DNA of 64,000 nt. Source: Cytobacillus firmus. GTDB lineage: Bacteria; Bacillota; Bacilli; Bacillales; Cytobacillaceae. How positions within the stretch are numbered: the first letter of the stretch is position 1; the number at the start of each line of letters is the position of its first letter. Positions 45,920 through 54,932 of the stretch are shown in pieces. The notes under the pieces are model-generated. The model did not search any database. It was not told the DNA's origin and saw nothing but the letters and a program-made list of their open reading frames with translations. The stretch is taken from the NCBI RefSeq assembly GCF_023657595.1, contig NZ_CP098323.1:3496001-3560000 (forward strand), given 5' to 3'. The position numbers and the translations under genes were made by a program.

Positions 45920-46741
45920 TTAGGCACCAAGTTCCTTAACAATTGCTTTCACATAACGAAGGAAGTCAGCTTTGACTTTTTCTGTAGTTTCGATTACTTC
46001 TTCATGGTTAAGCGGCTGGTCAAGAATGCCTGCAGCCATGTTTGAGATACAGGAGATTCCAAGGACCTTCATGCCTGAATGCTGTGCCACAATGACTTCC
46101 GGAACAGTTGACATCCCGACTGCATCTCCGCCCATTGTTCTCAGCATGCGAACTTCTGCAGGGGTTTCATATGTCGGGCCTGTATTGCCGACATAAACTC
46201 CTTCCTGAATCTTCAGGTTCAGCTTTTCGGCTAGTCCTCTGGCAAGTTTCCTCAATTCTTTTGAGTATGCTTCTGACATATCCGGAAAACGAGGACCCAT
46301 GCGGGAATCATTAGGACCGATTAAAGGGTTGCTGCCCATATTGTTGATATGGTCTGAAATAAGCATTAAATCACCTGGAGAATAGCTTTCATTCACTCCC
46401 CCTGCCGCATTCGTAACAATGAGCTTCTCAACACCCATCTCATTCATAACTCTTACAGGGAAGGTTACCTTATCGAAGGAGTATCCTTCGTAATAATGGA
46501 ACCGGCCTTGCATAGCAACCACTTCAATGCCGTTCAAGCGTCCAAATACAAGCTGTCCTGCATGACCTTCTACTGTTGATACAGGAAAATCAGGAATTTC
46601 ATTGTATGGGATTTTAACCGGTTCTTCGATTTCGTCTGCCAATACACCAAGTCCTGAGCCTAAAATCAGCCCAATCTTTGGCTGGCCTGTATACTTATTT
46701 TTAAGAAATTCAGCTGCGTTTTGAATTTTGCTGTAATCCAT
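45920..46741 (-). CDS. pupG: Purine-nucleoside phosphorylase I (PupG)
   Basis: Phosphorolyses inosine and guanosine to base and ribose-1-phosphate. The 273 residues have the trimeric PNP motifs LILGSGLGVLADEI (phosphate-binding), GRFHYYEGYS, and VTNAAGGVNESY. Follows deoB, which converts the sugar phosphate, with 33 bases between; the pair is co-transcribed. Confidence 0.94.
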   Translation of the reverse strand: MDYSKIQNAAEFLKNKYTGQPKIGLILGSGLGVLADEIEEPVKIPYNEIPDFPVSTVEGHAGQLVFGRLNGIEVVAMQGRFHYYEGYSFDKVTFPVRVMNEMGVEKLIVTNAAGGVNESYSPGDLMLISDHINNMGSNPLIGPNDSRMGPRFPDMSEAYSKELRKLARGLAEKLNLKIQEGVYVGNTGPTYETPAEVRMLRTMGGDAVGMSTVPEVIVAQHSGMKVLGISCISNMAAGILDQPLNHEEVIETTEKVKADFLRYVKAIVKELGA

Positions 46742-46773
46742 TTTCAATCTCCTCATCTTCTTTTTTAATGTAA

Positions 46774-47958
46774 TTATTTCAGTTGGTTCAAAAAGCTTTT
46801 TCCATAGACAGGCATTTTCACGTTAAAGTTATCCGCTATAGTCGCCCCTATATCTGCAAAGGTTTCACTGACCGGAAGCTCTTTTCCTTCTTCCATATCT
46901 TTTGAATAAACAAGAAGCGGGACGTATTCCCTTGTATGATCTGTGCCATGATGAACAGGATCATTGCCGTGGTCTGCCGTAATGATTAATAAGTCGCCAT
47001 CCTGCATTTTTTCAAATACTTCAGGCAGGCGTTCATCAAACTCTTCAAGAGCTTTTCCATACCCTTCAGGATCACGTCTATGGCCAAATAATGCATCAAA
47101 GTCCACCAGATTTACAAAGCTCAGGCCTGTAAATTCTTTATCAAACGTTTCGATCAGCTTATCCATTCCATCCATATTTGATGTTGTGCGAATGGCCTCA
47201 GTTACTCCCTCTCCATCATAAATGTCGGAGATTTTCCCAATTGCCACTACATCAAGTCCGCCATCTGCCATTTCATTCATTACTGTGCGGTCAAATGGCT
47301 TTAGCGCATAATCATGCCTGTTTGATGTTCTTTGGAAATTTCCCGGCTCGCCAATGAATGGTCTCGCAATCACACGGCCTACCATATATTTTTCATCAAG
47401 TGTCAGCTCTCGTGCGATTTTACAGATTTTATACTGTTCTTCAATTGAAATAATATCTTCATGTGCCGCAATCTGCAGAACTGAATCGGCTGATGTATAA
47501 ACAATCAAAGCTCCTGTTCTCATATGCTCTTCTCCTAGTTCAACCAGGATTTCTGTTCCGCTTGCAGGCTTATTTCCAATAATCTTCCTGCCGGTGCGTG
47601 CTTCAAGTTCTGAAATCAATTCCTCCGGAAATCCATCAGGAAAAACTCTAAATGGAGTTTGAATATTTAACCCCATAATTTCCCAATGGCCAGTCATTGT
47701 GTCTTTTCCGTTTGATGCTTCCTGCATCTTCGTGTAAAACGCCATAGGGTTATCCGCTTTTTCGATTCCTTTGATTTCGCGGATATTACTGAGACCAAGT
47801 ATGCCCATGTTCGGCATCTTCAGGCCATTCATTTTTTCTGCGATGTGGCCGATCGTATCGGCACCTTTATCACCAAACTTATCGGCATCAGGCGCTTCTC
47901 CGATTCCCACTGAATCCATGACAATTAAAAAAACGCGCTTATATGTATATGCAGACAT
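46774..47958 (-). CDS. deoB: Phosphopentomutase DeoB (Drm)
   Basis: Interconverts ribose-1- and ribose-5-phosphate, linking nucleoside breakdown to central metabolism. The 394-residue alkaline phosphatase-superfamily enzyme starts [25 protein letters not shown] (metal ligand region) and has GHWEIMGL (active-site Thr region DTMTGHWE), and [26 protein letters not shown] precedes the ATG. It heads the deoB-pupG pair. Confidence 0.95.
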   Translation of the reverse strand: MSAYTYKRVFLIVMDSVGIGEAPDADKFGDKGADTIGHIAEKMNGLKMPNMGILGLSNIREIKGIEKADNPMAFYTKMQEASNGKDTMTGHWEIMGLNIQTPFRVFPDGFPEELISELEARTGRKIIGNKPASGTEILVELGEEHMRTGALIVYTSADSVLQIAAHEDIISIEEQYKICKIARELTLDEKYMVGRVIARPFIGEPGNFQRTSNRHDYALKPFDRTVMNEMADGGLDVVAIGKISDIYDGEGVTEAIRTTSNMDGMDKLIETFDKEFTGLSFVNLVDFDALFGHRRDPEGYGKALEEFDERLPEVFEKMQDGDLLIITADHGNDPVHHGTDHTREYVPLLVYSKDMEEGKELPVSETFADIGATIADNFNVKMPVYGKSFLNQLK

Positions 47959-48110
47959 TTGAAAACCTCCTAATTATTTGAATACGGTTACAAAAATCAT
48001 ATTCGTATAGTACCCTTTTTAGGTTTATTTAACACTGATTGTCTTGCTGGAGCCAGGGTGTATACCGCCACTCCCGCATTTTAAAACATATTAAGGATAG
48101 CCCTTTCATT

Positions 48111-48156
48111 TGTCAGAAGTCTGACATCTATATTTTACCTAATAAACAGGTAAAAT
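48111..48156. promoter_or_regulatory. Two palindromes in the xerD-deoB gap
   Basis: TGTCAGA-AG-TCTGACA (48111-48126) and ATTTTACCT-7-AGGTAAAAT (48132-48156), both perfect. Position upstream of deoB and just after xerD allows an operator role for deoB-pupG. The regulator is unknown. Confidence 0.4.
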
Positions 48157-48164
48157 GACAAGAA

Positions 48165-48191
48165 AAAGCTGCCTATTTTTATGGCAGCTTT
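48165..48191 (-). terminator. Terminator of xerD
   Basis: AAAGCTGCC/GGCAGCTTT stem with a T-run on the minus strand. Confidence 0.88.
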
Positions 48192-48213
48192 ATGACATTT
48201 GATTTTTTCTATT

Positions 48214-49107
48214 TTAAGCACGCGGATGGTATTGACTGTACACATCTTTAAGCCGTGTTTTGGTTACATGCGTATAAATTTGCGTAGTAGAAATATCGGC
48301 ATGTCCAAGCATTTCCTGGACAGCCCGCAAATCTGCCCCATTTTCCAGCAGATGAGTGGCAAATGAATGCCTCAGCGTATGTGGAGTCAGCTCCTTCTCG
48401 ATCCCTGCCTCCTGGGCCAGCCGCTTCAGTATTTTCCAGAATCCCTGTCTCGAAAGACGTCTTCCGTGATGATTTAAAAATAAAGCTTCATCCCTATACT
48501 TTTTAGAAACGAACTTGCCTCTTCCTTCAGTTAAATACCTTTCAAGCGCTTCAGAAGCTGTTTTGCCAATAGGCACAATCCGTTCCTTGTTCCCTTTGCC
48601 AATACATCTTACAAAGCCCATCGTTAAATGAACATCACCTGAGTTCAGGCCTATCAGCTCACTTACACGAATGCCTGTAGCATATAAAAGTTCAAGCATG
48701 GCTTTATCCCGCAGACCAAAGTGATCCTTAATCTCCGGAAAATCCAATAAAGTTTCCACTTCCTGCATGTTTAATACTTTTGGAAGCGAACGTTCCATTT
48801 GCGGTGTTTCTATATGGACAGAAGGATCATGGCCAACTGCTTTTTCGCGGAGCAGAAATTGGTGAAAGGCCCTTATGGAGGCTATATGCCGGGCCAGAGT
48901 TTTTGAGGATTTGCCCTGTTTTTTTAAAGAGCCGAGAAATTGGACAATTTGCATGCGCTGCACATCCTCAAGGCTTGCAAGCTTCTCTTCCGACTTGAGA
49001 TACTTCAGATAACTTTTCAAATCTCTTTCATAAGAGATAATTGTATTCTTGGCGAGGCCTTTTTCTACAAGTAAATAATGAATAAAGTCTTTTAACTGAT
49101 CATCCAT
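48214..49107 (-). CDS. xerD: Site-specific tyrosine recombinase XerD (RipX)
   Basis: Resolves chromosome dimers at dif with XerC. The 297 residues have the N-terminal core-binding SAM-like domain (1-90) and catalytic residues R (TGIRVSE), K region, H-x-x-R ([18 protein letters not shown]), and the nucleophile Y in the motif [10 protein letters not shown] housekeeping gene, not a phage integrase. Nine bases downstream of yqzK. Confidence 0.94.
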   Translation of the reverse strand: MDDQLKDFIHYLLVEKGLAKNTIISYERDLKSYLKYLKSEEKLASLEDVQRMQIVQFLGSLKKQGKSSKTLARHIASIRAFHQFLLREKAVGHDPSVHIETPQMERSLPKVLNMQEVETLLDFPEIKDHFGLRDKAMLELLYATGIRVSELIGLNSGDVHLTMGFVRCIGKGNKERIVPIGKTASEALERYLTEGRGKFVSKKYRDEALFLNHHGRRLSRQGFWKILKRLAQEAGIEKELTPHTLRHSFATHLLENGADLRAVQEMLGHADISTTQIYTHVTKTRLKDVYSQYHPRA

Positions 49108-49116
49108 ATGATAGCA

Positions 49117-49344
49117 TTACTCCCCGTTTAAGTAGAAAAGAATTAACCGGTCCAGCAAGCTCCTATCTTCATCAGTTCCGCTCGCTGACACCTTAACAGC
49201 CGCTCCCCTTGGTTCGTCATAGCGGTGATAATCCTGGTATTCTTCATTTAACCACATAATACCATAATAAAAAAGGATTGTGCATCCAGTAAAAATCACA
49301 AATACTTTAATGGTCTGAAAAGCCATGCCCAGCCAGGATTTCAT
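49117..49344 (-). CDS. yqzK: YqzK family membrane protein (DUF4227)
   Basis: Small protein of unknown function conserved between fur and xerD in Bacillus. 75 residues with one membrane helix (about 8-32, VFVIFTGCTILFYYGIMWL) and an acidic tail. The ATG at 49344 follows GGAGG with eight bases; an upstream ATG to 49359 adds five residues and has a weak site. Confidence 0.8.
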   Translation of the reverse strand: MKSWLGMAFQTIKVFVIFTGCTILFYYGIMWLNEEYQDYHRYDEPRGAAVKVSASGTDEDRSLLDRLILFYLNGE

Positions 49345-49502
49345 GGTTTGGTCCTCCATAACTTTTAATAAAAAAGAAAGATATTCAGCTTTCTATTATT
49401 AAAAGGTATGCCATTTTGGACAAGAATTATACCTGAATTTGCATAAATAGTGTTTCTTCAGGGCACTTATTCTGTTTGTGTAAACAGCTCAAATAAATGT
49501 TC

Positions 49503-49626
49503 CCCGTTGATTTCCGCTCAGATTGCTCAGCGAACCGCGGGATTTTGAATAAACTTCCCGGACACCGCATGAAGAAATGCGAATGCATTTTCGAGGATCT
49601 CGCACCTTCCGCTTCAATCAACTCAG
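49503..49626. repeat. Intergenic repeat element, copy C
   Basis: Starts CCCGTTGATTTCCGCTC and ends CGCTTCAATCAACTCAG. Shares its right half with copy B. Fills the yqzK-fur gap together with a terminator. Confidence 0.75.
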
Positions 49627-49674
49627 TAAATAATATACAAAAAGCAACAAACCCTTCGAAAACACCCAAAATAA

Positions 49675-49703
49675 AAAGCCTATTCTAATGTAGAATAAGC
49701 TTT
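49675..49703 (-). terminator. Terminator of fur
   Basis: AAAGC-TATTCTA / TAGAATA-GCTTT stem with TTTTTATTTT on the minus strand. Confidence 0.8.
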
Positions 49704-49716
49704 GCCAATAATCATA

Positions 49717-50184
49717 TTAATTTTCATCTGCTTCGGTTTCTGTTTGTTTATCCTGGCAGCGGTAGCAGATGCCATGGAACGTAAGGCGGTGATCCTTTAT
49801 TTTGAAGTTCCAGCGGCGTTCAACCACTTCTTCTACGTCTTCAAGCAAATCTTCCTGTATTTCATCAACAGCTCCGCACTCAATACAGACTAAATGGTGG
49901 TGAAAATGGGCTGCCCCTTCCTGACGCAGGTCATAACGGGAAACTCCATCACCGAAGTTGATTTTATCGACAATTTTTAATTCAGTCAGCAATTCAAGTG
50001 TTCTATATACAGTTGCCAAGCCTATCTCAGGCGATTTCTCTTTTACTAGGAGGTAGACATCTTCCGCACTTAAATGATCCTCTTCGTGTTCTAACAGGAC
50101 GCGAACTGTTGCCTCTCGCTGTGGTGTTAGTTTATAGCTGGATGAATGCAACTGTTTTTTGATTCTTTCAATTCTGCTTTCCAT
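49717..50184 (-). CDS. fur: Ferric uptake regulator Fur
   Basis: Iron-dependent repressor. The 155-residue protein has the winged helix (LTPQREATVRVLLEHEEDHLSAEDVYLLV) and metal-binding motifs HFHHHLVCIECGAVDEI and CYRCQD (two C-x2-C pairs). Transcribed alone between yqzK and spoIIM. Two PerR-box-like sequences upstream suggest PerR control, as in B. subtilis. Confidence 0.92.
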   Translation of the reverse strand: MESRIERIKKQLHSSSYKLTPQREATVRVLLEHEEDHLSAEDVYLLVKEKSPEIGLATVYRTLELLTELKIVDKINFGDGVSRYDLRQEGAAHFHHHLVCIECGAVDEIQEDLLEDVEEVVERRWNFKIKDHRLTFHGICYRCQDKQTETEADEN

Positions 50185-50246
50185 ACCGAAAGTCCCTCCC
50201 TCGCCACTAACATTCTCATTATAACAGAAATAAGTTCACATTCAAA

Positions 50247-50301
50247 ATAAAATAATTATAAATAACAAACGATAATGAATTTAATATAATAGTAATTATA
50301 A
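50247..50301 (-). promoter_or_regulatory. Two PerR/Fur-like boxes upstream of fur
   Basis: Minus-strand TTATAATTATTTTAT (50261-50247) and TTATAATTACTATTA (50301-50287) each match TTATAATNATTATAA at 13 of 15 positions. Confidence 0.45.
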
Positions 50302-50375
50302 TTTTCTTTAAAACAGTTTTAAACCTCTTTATATGTACCCTATATTATAATCTTTATCCTTTTCCCGTACAGCAA

Positions 50376-50402
50376 AAAGGCAGAGCCAGCAGCTCTGCCT
50401 TT
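50376..50402 (-). terminator. Terminator of spoIIM
   Basis: AAAGGCAGAG/CTCTGCCTTT stem on the minus strand, T tail. Confidence 0.85.
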
Positions 50403-50416
50403 AGCAATGATTATTA

Positions 50417-51061
50417 TCAGGATTGGATTGAACTAACAACAGACTTCATTAAGACAGGCGAGATAAATGCCTCTACCCCGGCTGCAGCGATTAGAAACAG
50501 AATGGCCACAGCAAAAGCAATCATATATCTTCCAAAAAGAGGCATCATGGGCTGTCCGGCTTTCTTCATAAATTGTCTTCTAATCATCTTTAAAGAGAAA
50601 GACACAGCCAGTGTTGCGGCGATTATAAAGATAGGTATGATGATCAGGTTCTGGGGAAGGACCGATACGAAGGAAAGTAAAAATCCTTCCCATCCCATTC
50701 GATTAACGAGAAAGCCAACTGTAAAGCCAACCACCATGCCTTTCATAAATAACAGAATCAGAATGACTGGCAGTCCAATTATGGAGATTCCCAAAATCCA
50801 CATCAATCCTATAAATTTTGTATTATGGAAAAAGCTTTGTTTGAATAATTCATCCGCTGCTGCAATATGCCCATCTGATACTTGTCCAAAAAACTGAGAC
50901 AGATAATAAAATAAATCTTCTTTTTGTGTAAAACTCAAGCTATTTACAACGATAGCTCCAAAAATCACACCCATCAGAAATAAAACAATAACAAATAAGT
51001 AAATTGAGGAATGTTCGCGAAAGTGGGCTGCTGCGGCGTTCTGGTACATTTTTTTCTTCAT
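50417..51061 (-). CDS. spoIIM: Stage II sporulation protein M
   Basis: Membrane protein of the DMP (SpoIID-SpoIIM-SpoIIP) complex needed for septal peptidoglycan removal in engulfment. The 214 residues (same as B. subtilis) have five or so membrane helices and conserved FFHNTKFIGLMWILG and GMVVGFTVGFL. AGGAGG precedes the ATG. Made in the mother cell under SigE, in line with the promoter found. Confidence 0.95.
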   Translation of the reverse strand: MKKKMYQNAAAAHFREHSSIYLFVIVLFLMGVIFGAIVVNSLSFTQKEDLFYYLSQFFGQVSDGHIAAADELFKQSFFHNTKFIGLMWILGISIIGLPVILILLFMKGMVVGFTVGFLVNRMGWEGFLLSFVSVLPQNLIIIPIFIIAATLAVSFSLKMIRRQFMKKAGQPMMPLFGRYMIAFAVAILFLIAAAGVEAFISPVLMKSVVSSIQS

Positions 51062-51098
51062 TGCTCATCCTCCTAAGACAAAACAAATTGGATATTAA

Positions 51099-51126
51099 AT
51101 TGTATGCCTGTCCCGGAATTGTATGA
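51099..51126 (-). promoter_or_regulatory. SigE promoter of spoIIM
   Basis: Minus-strand TCATACA (51126-51120), 13-base spacer, CATACAAT (51106-51099), a near-perfect SigE -10. Confidence 0.65.
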
Positions 51127-51234
51127 CAAAGAATTGTGCTGCTCACAATTGTGAAAAAAGTTCTTGAATACTTCATATGTTTTTTGCTATAATTTTCAAA
51201 ATTATTTAAATTATCATTGGGGGCGCTGGAGAAA

Positions 51235-51798
51235 ATGGATCCGATTTTAATAGAGTTTCCAGAAAGAATTGAAACAGAAAGACTTTATATGAGGCCCGCC
51301 TTGCCCGGAGACGGAAAAACTGTTCATGAAGCTGTGTCAGCTTCAGCTGCCGAGCTTAAAAAATGGCTTCCTTTTGCACAGAATGAACAATCAGCTGATG
51401 AAGTTGAGTCGGGTATCCGAAATTCCTATGCCAAGTTTATTCAAAGGGAAGATTTCCGTATCCATATTTATAGGAAAGAAGACGATGTATTTGTCGGCTC
51501 TACTGGCCTGCATCGCATAGATTGGGATGTCCGCAAATTCGAAATTGGCTATTGGGGTGATGTGAGGTTTCGGAAGAACGGCTATATTTCTGAAGCTGCT
51601 GCAGGCTTGACGAAGTTTGCCTTTGAGCATTTTCAAGCAAACAGAGTGGAAATCAGATGTGATCCGAGAAACATTAACAGCCGGAGAATTCCCGAAAAGC
51701 TGGGGTACACGCTTGAAGGAATCCTGATTAATGACAGTCTAAGCGCAGATGGAAAAGAGCTTAGAGATACTTGTATTTATGCTAAAGTCAGCAGCTAA
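51235..51798 (+). CDS. GNAT-family N-acetyltransferase (RimJ/RimL type)
   Basis: Acetyltransferase of the ribosomal-protein/amino-acid type, 187 residues, with the start ETERLYMRPALPGDG, motif GYWGDVRFRKNGYISEAA and NSRRIPEKLGYTLEG. It resembles RimL/YdaF-like proteins. Substrate not evident. The ATG at 51235 lies a short distance after GGAG; an earlier in-frame TTG gives a longer form. Confidence 0.8.
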   Translation: MDPILIEFPERIETERLYMRPALPGDGKTVHEAVSASAAELKKWLPFAQNEQSADEVESGIRNSYAKFIQREDFRIHIYRKEDDVFVGSTGLHRIDWDVRKFEIGYWGDVRFRKNGYISEAAAGLTKFAFEHFQANRVEIRCDPRNINSRRIPEKLGYTLEGILINDSLSADGKELRDTCIYAKVSS

Positions 51799-51829
51799 AA
51801 AAATAGAGCCTCGATGGGCTCTATTTTTT
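51798..51829. terminator. Bidirectional terminator between GNAT and EndoQ-like genes
   Basis: AAAAAATAGAGCC / GGCTCTATTTTTT stem, 6-nt loop. Confidence 0.9.
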
Positions 51830-52994
51830 ATGAATCAACAATTCTGCCGTACTTGCCTCCGCCCCCTGCCTGGAGGTTTAGCTTTCCTTCACGTGCTTTT
51901 CCAATAAGCATGGCTGTTTTCTCAGGAATTACTTTGCTGATTTCTGAGAAAGGAACATCATGAAGAATGGCCATTTCAGTTCCGAAATGATTCAGGAGCT
52001 TCTCGAGCATTTTCGGGCCTAACCCTGGTATGAACTCAAGAGGGACCTGATGAATATAAGGCGGCCGTACATCGGGCAATCCTCCTGAAGATTTTAGTTC
52101 AGAGATCCGGTCAGCCACGCCTTTGATAAATTTGTGGTGATTGCAATTTCGGCATTTACCATTCTCTTCATCAAAGGGGCCAAAACATTCGGAACAAACA
52201 GTCTGATGGTATTTTCCGAGCAGAGGATCCAGCCCATAATTGGCTTTAACCCTGCATTTTTCTTTTCCGGCCAAAGCCTTGTGCAGTTCAGCAAATGTAG
52301 GTGCTTCCATTTCCAGAACCTGATATTCTCTGGCGATCTTTTTTAGTGAATGGGCATCTGAATTTGTTAAGAATGTATATCTATGAAGTTCAGCTATTTG
52401 ATCAGCCATCATCGTATCTGCACTAAGCCCCAGCTCAATTGCATCAATTAGATCAGGATCAAAAACCTCTGACAGCGACCGCTCTACGCCTTTCCCGAAT
52501 AGACTCTTAAACGGGGTAAAAACATGGGCAGGAATAAAAAGCCCATCCAGTTCCTTTACTTTTTCCTGCAGCATTCTGCCTGAGGCATAAATTCTTTGAG
52601 AGCTTAATGTTATGTTCTTCAAATACCCTGTCAGCCAGGAAGAGAAATCCTTCATTGCGGATAGGGTTGGAAAGTAGCAAAGGACATGGATAGGGCCTTT
52701 ACAGGAATCATCATAAATTTCAAGCTCCGACCCGGGAATAATCATCAAATCTCCGTATTGGAGTCCCCCGTCCTTATGCTCGGTTACAAAGCCTTTTTGG
52801 GTCAAGTCCTCGATTTCAAGGATGACTTCAGGAGAATGACAGTCAATAATGCCAATGATATCAAGCCCCTTTTCATTGCGGGCATGCCTGATGATATTAG
52901 TGAAGGTAAGGGATTTAGCGCCTGTTATTTTAACTGGCTTTCCCGTAAACGTACGTCCAATATGGATATGAAGATCAGCAAAAAAGCGCTTCAT
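51828..52994 (-). CDS. EndoQ-like PHP nuclease (YqxK family)
   Basis: Predicted DNA-repair endonuclease Q type, which in archaea and Bacillus relatives nicks DNA 5' of deaminated bases. The 388-residue protein has PHP metal motifs (DLHIHIGR at residues 7-14, GIIDCHSPE, SDAH), a zinc finger (CSEC...CRNC), and a helix-hairpin-helix (FIPGLGPKMLEKLLNHFG). Activity here is inferred. It starts two bases after nudF ends, so the two are coupled. B. subtilis carries yqxK at the same site. Confidence 0.82.
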   Translation of the reverse strand: MKRFFADLHIHIGRTFTGKPVKITGAKSLTFTNIIRHARNEKGLDIIGIIDCHSPEVILEIEDLTQKGFVTEHKDGGLQYGDLMIIPGSELEIYDDSCKGPIHVLCYFPTLSAMKDFSSWLTGYLKNITLSSQRIYASGRMLQEKVKELDGLFIPAHVFTPFKSLFGKGVERSLSEVFDPDLIDAIELGLSADTMMADQIAELHRYTFLTNSDAHSLKKIAREYQVLEMEAPTFAELHKALAGKEKCRVKANYGLDPLLGKYHQTVCSECFGPFDEENGKCRNCNHHKFIKGVADRISELKSSGGLPDVRPPYIHQVPLEFIPGLGPKMLEKLLNHFGTEMAILHDVPFSEISKVIPEKTAMLIGKAREGKLNLQAGGGGKYGRIVDS

Positions 52995-52995
52995 G

Positions 52996-53547
52996 CTATT
53001 TTTTCAGCGCTTCTTGAAGCTGCAGATATTGGATTGCATAAGCAGTTTTCGCATCATAAACCTTTTGCTCCTCAAGCAGGGATATGGCTTCCTCAAGGGT
53101 TACCTCTAAAAGGTTCACAAATTCATCTTCATCAGGCGAAGCGGCATCTTCTTTTTTCTTAAGACCCTTTGCTATATATAGATGTACGAGCTCATCGGCA
53201 AATCCGGGAGAAGTGTAGAATGAGATCAGCCATTCCAATTCCGTGCAGGCGTACCCCGTTTCCTCTTCCAGTTCCCTTTCTGCACACACGCTGGGTTCTT
53301 CTCCTGCTTCAAGCTTTCCGGCAGGAATTTCAGCAATAATCTTATCCAGTGCTTTTCGATATTGTTCAACCATCACTATTTTATTATCTTCTGTTACTGC
53401 CAATACAGCTACTGCTCCGGGATGTTTGATAATTTCCCGCTTCGATGTTTTGCCATTCGGCAGCTCAACATCCTCCACCTGCAGACTAATGACTTTTCCT
53501 GTGAAGATTTTTTCCGTCTTAAGTGTTTTTTCTTCTAGGCGGCTCAT
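52996..53547 (-). CDS. nudF: ADP-ribose pyrophosphatase NudF
   Basis: Nudix hydrolase that splits ADP-ribose to AMP and ribose-5-phosphate. The 183-residue protein has the full Nudix box GKLEAGEEPSVCAERELEEETGY. The ATG at 53547 follows AGGAGTG and gives the B. subtilis length; the open frame to 53640 would overlap mciZ on the other strand. Divergent from mciZ with a 75-base gap. Confidence 0.93.
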   Translation of the reverse strand: MSRLEEKTLKTEKIFTGKVISLQVEDVELPNGKTSKREIIKHPGAVAVLAVTEDNKIVMVEQYRKALDKIIAEIPAGKLEAGEEPSVCAERELEEETGYACTELEWLISFYTSPGFADELVHLYIAKGLKKKEDAASPDEDEFVNLLEVTLEEAISLLEEQKVYDAKTAYAIQYLQLQEALKK

Positions 53548-53622
53548 TGTTTCAGTCACTCCTGTTCTATTCCGGTAATGATTGCTCATACATTTTATCA
53601 TACTTGATGAGGGGGAGTTGGC

Positions 53623-53757
53623 ATGAAGGTGTATGTCCATAATAGGGGAATTATTCTGGCCGGCAAAGCCTGGGAAGTCCGTGAGAAGCTAAAACAATAC
53701 AGCAGGCAGTATGTCCTTGTAAAAGACTGGGTTGAATCTCAGAACATTATAAAGTGA
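53623..53757 (+). CDS. mciZ: FtsZ assembly inhibitor MciZ
   Basis: Mother-cell peptide that caps FtsZ polymers and stops Z-ring formation late in sporulation. The 44-residue ORF begins MKVYVHNRGIILAGKAWEVR and continues through YVLVKDW, matching B. subtilis MciZ (40 residues; KVHRMPKGVVLVGKAWEIR...VKDWISKP). A GGGGGAG site is upstream. The last codons (IIK) and the TGA stop are formed by the mobile-type element that begins here, so the tail differs from the usual end. Divergent from nudF. Found by reading the sequence, as it is below the usual length limit. Confidence 0.85.
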   Translation: MKVYVHNRGIILAGKAWEVREKLKQYSRQYVLVKDWVESQNIIK

Positions 53758-53868
53758 AACTTCAATCAGTGGAGGTTTTCCTTATCCCCACTGATTGTCA
53801 GTTGAACTTATCCTCCTTTGATTAATATTAGTTTTGAAGCGGGGGTCTTACTGCCCGTTAGACGATAA
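53748..53868 (+). mobile_element. Palindromic element, copy 1 (short; IS200/IS605-like ends, no transposase)
   Basis: Hairpin AACTTCAATCAGTGG / CCACTGATTGTCAGTT (53759-53802), then the block ATCCTCCTTTGATTA (53810-53824) and the right end CTTACTGCCCGTTAGAC. Relative to copy 2 it lacks about 138 bases, including the 5' arm of the large hairpin. It lies at the end of mciZ and supplies its stop. Confidence 0.6.
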
Positions 53869-53945
53869 AATGATAAGCCTCTAAATTTGAGTATGCCTCA
53901 TTTGTTTATGTACAATTATAGAAAACATTCAAATGAGGTGGGTAC

Positions 53946-54869
53946 TTGAAAAAGAGAAGACTTGGAAATTCAGACTTGTACGTAAGCGAGCTGGGGCTGG
54001 GCTGCATGTCAATTGGCACCAACCCTTATAAGGCCCAGGAAATTATTGAAGCGGCTCTTGAAGAAGGAATCAATTATTTCGATACAGCCGATTTATACGA
54101 CTTTGGCGAAAATGAAAAGCTTGTCGGACAATCCTTAAAGAATGTCCGCGAACAGGTGATCATTGCAACCAAAGCCGGCAACCGCTGGAATAAAAATAGA
54201 GACGGCTGGAGCTGGGACCCCTCTAAACGCCATATCAAAGAAGCTGTAAAAGACAGCTTGAAAAGACTGTCTACGGACTATATCGATTTATATCAGCTTC
54301 ACGGCGGCACAATTGAAGATCCGATTGATGAAACCATTGAAGCATTTGAGGAACTAAAGGAAGAAGGATACATCCTCCAATATGGCATTTCCTCCATTCG
54401 CCCAAATGTCATTCGGGAATTCACCTCAAAATCATCCATTGTTTCTGTCATGATGCAATACAGCATTTTAGACCGGCGTCCTGAAGAAGAAGCGCTGCCT
54501 CTTCTTAATCAAAAAGGCATCAGTGCTGTTACTAGAGGACCGCTGGCCAAAGGGCTGCTCAGCGACAAAATGCTGGATAAAGCATCAGAATCGGTAAAAG
54601 AGAAAGGCTATTTGGATTACAGCTATGCTGAATTGGAAAAAACGCTCACCAGCCTACGGGAAAAAATTTCAGACCAGCGCACCATGAATGAGATAGCATT
54701 TCAGTATAATCTCGCGGACCCAGCAGTCGCTTCTATTACAGCAGGTGCAAGCCGGGCTGAGCAAGTAAAAGCCAATGCAGAAGCAGCAAGAGCCATTCCT
54801 CTCAATGAAGATGAATTGGCTATCATTAAATCTATTGCAAAGCTAAATAAATATGCGCAGCATAGATGA
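53946..54869 (+). CDS. yqkF: Aldo/keto reductase YqkF
   Basis: NADPH-dependent oxidoreductase of the AKR family, substrate unknown. The 307 residues have the catalytic residues in YFDTADLYDFGENEKLVG (Asp, Tyr), VIIATKAGN (Lys) and LYQLHGG (His), and C-terminal cofactor-binding PAVASITAGASRAEQV. TTG start behind GAGGTG. Same neighbours as in B. subtilis (nudF, yqkE). Confidence 0.88.
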   Translation: MKKRRLGNSDLYVSELGLGCMSIGTNPYKAQEIIEAALEEGINYFDTADLYDFGENEKLVGQSLKNVREQVIIATKAGNRWNKNRDGWSWDPSKRHIKEAVKDSLKRLSTDYIDLYQLHGGTIEDPIDETIEAFEELKEEGYILQYGISSIRPNVIREFTSKSSIVSVMMQYSILDRRPEEEALPLLNQKGISAVTRGPLAKGLLSDKMLDKASESVKEKGYLDYSYAELEKTLTSLREKISDQRTMNEIAFQYNLADPAVASITAGASRAEQVKANAEAARAIPLNEDELAIIKSIAKLNKYAQHR

Positions 54870-54892
54870 TCGAAAGTCCATAATTTAAGACA

Positions 54893-54929
54893 AGAAAGGG
54901 GCTGACGGAAAAGTCTGCCCCTTCTTTTA
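54893..54929. terminator. Bidirectional terminator between yqkF and yqkE
   Basis: AAGGGGC...GCCCCTT stem around GGAAAAG; runs of T on the plus strand. Confidence 0.8.
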
Positions 54930-54932
54930 ATG

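Noticed and set aside
48214-49107. Phage integrase as sign of a prophage
   Set aside because: It is the housekeeping XerD in conserved order with yqzK and fur; no phage genes nearby.
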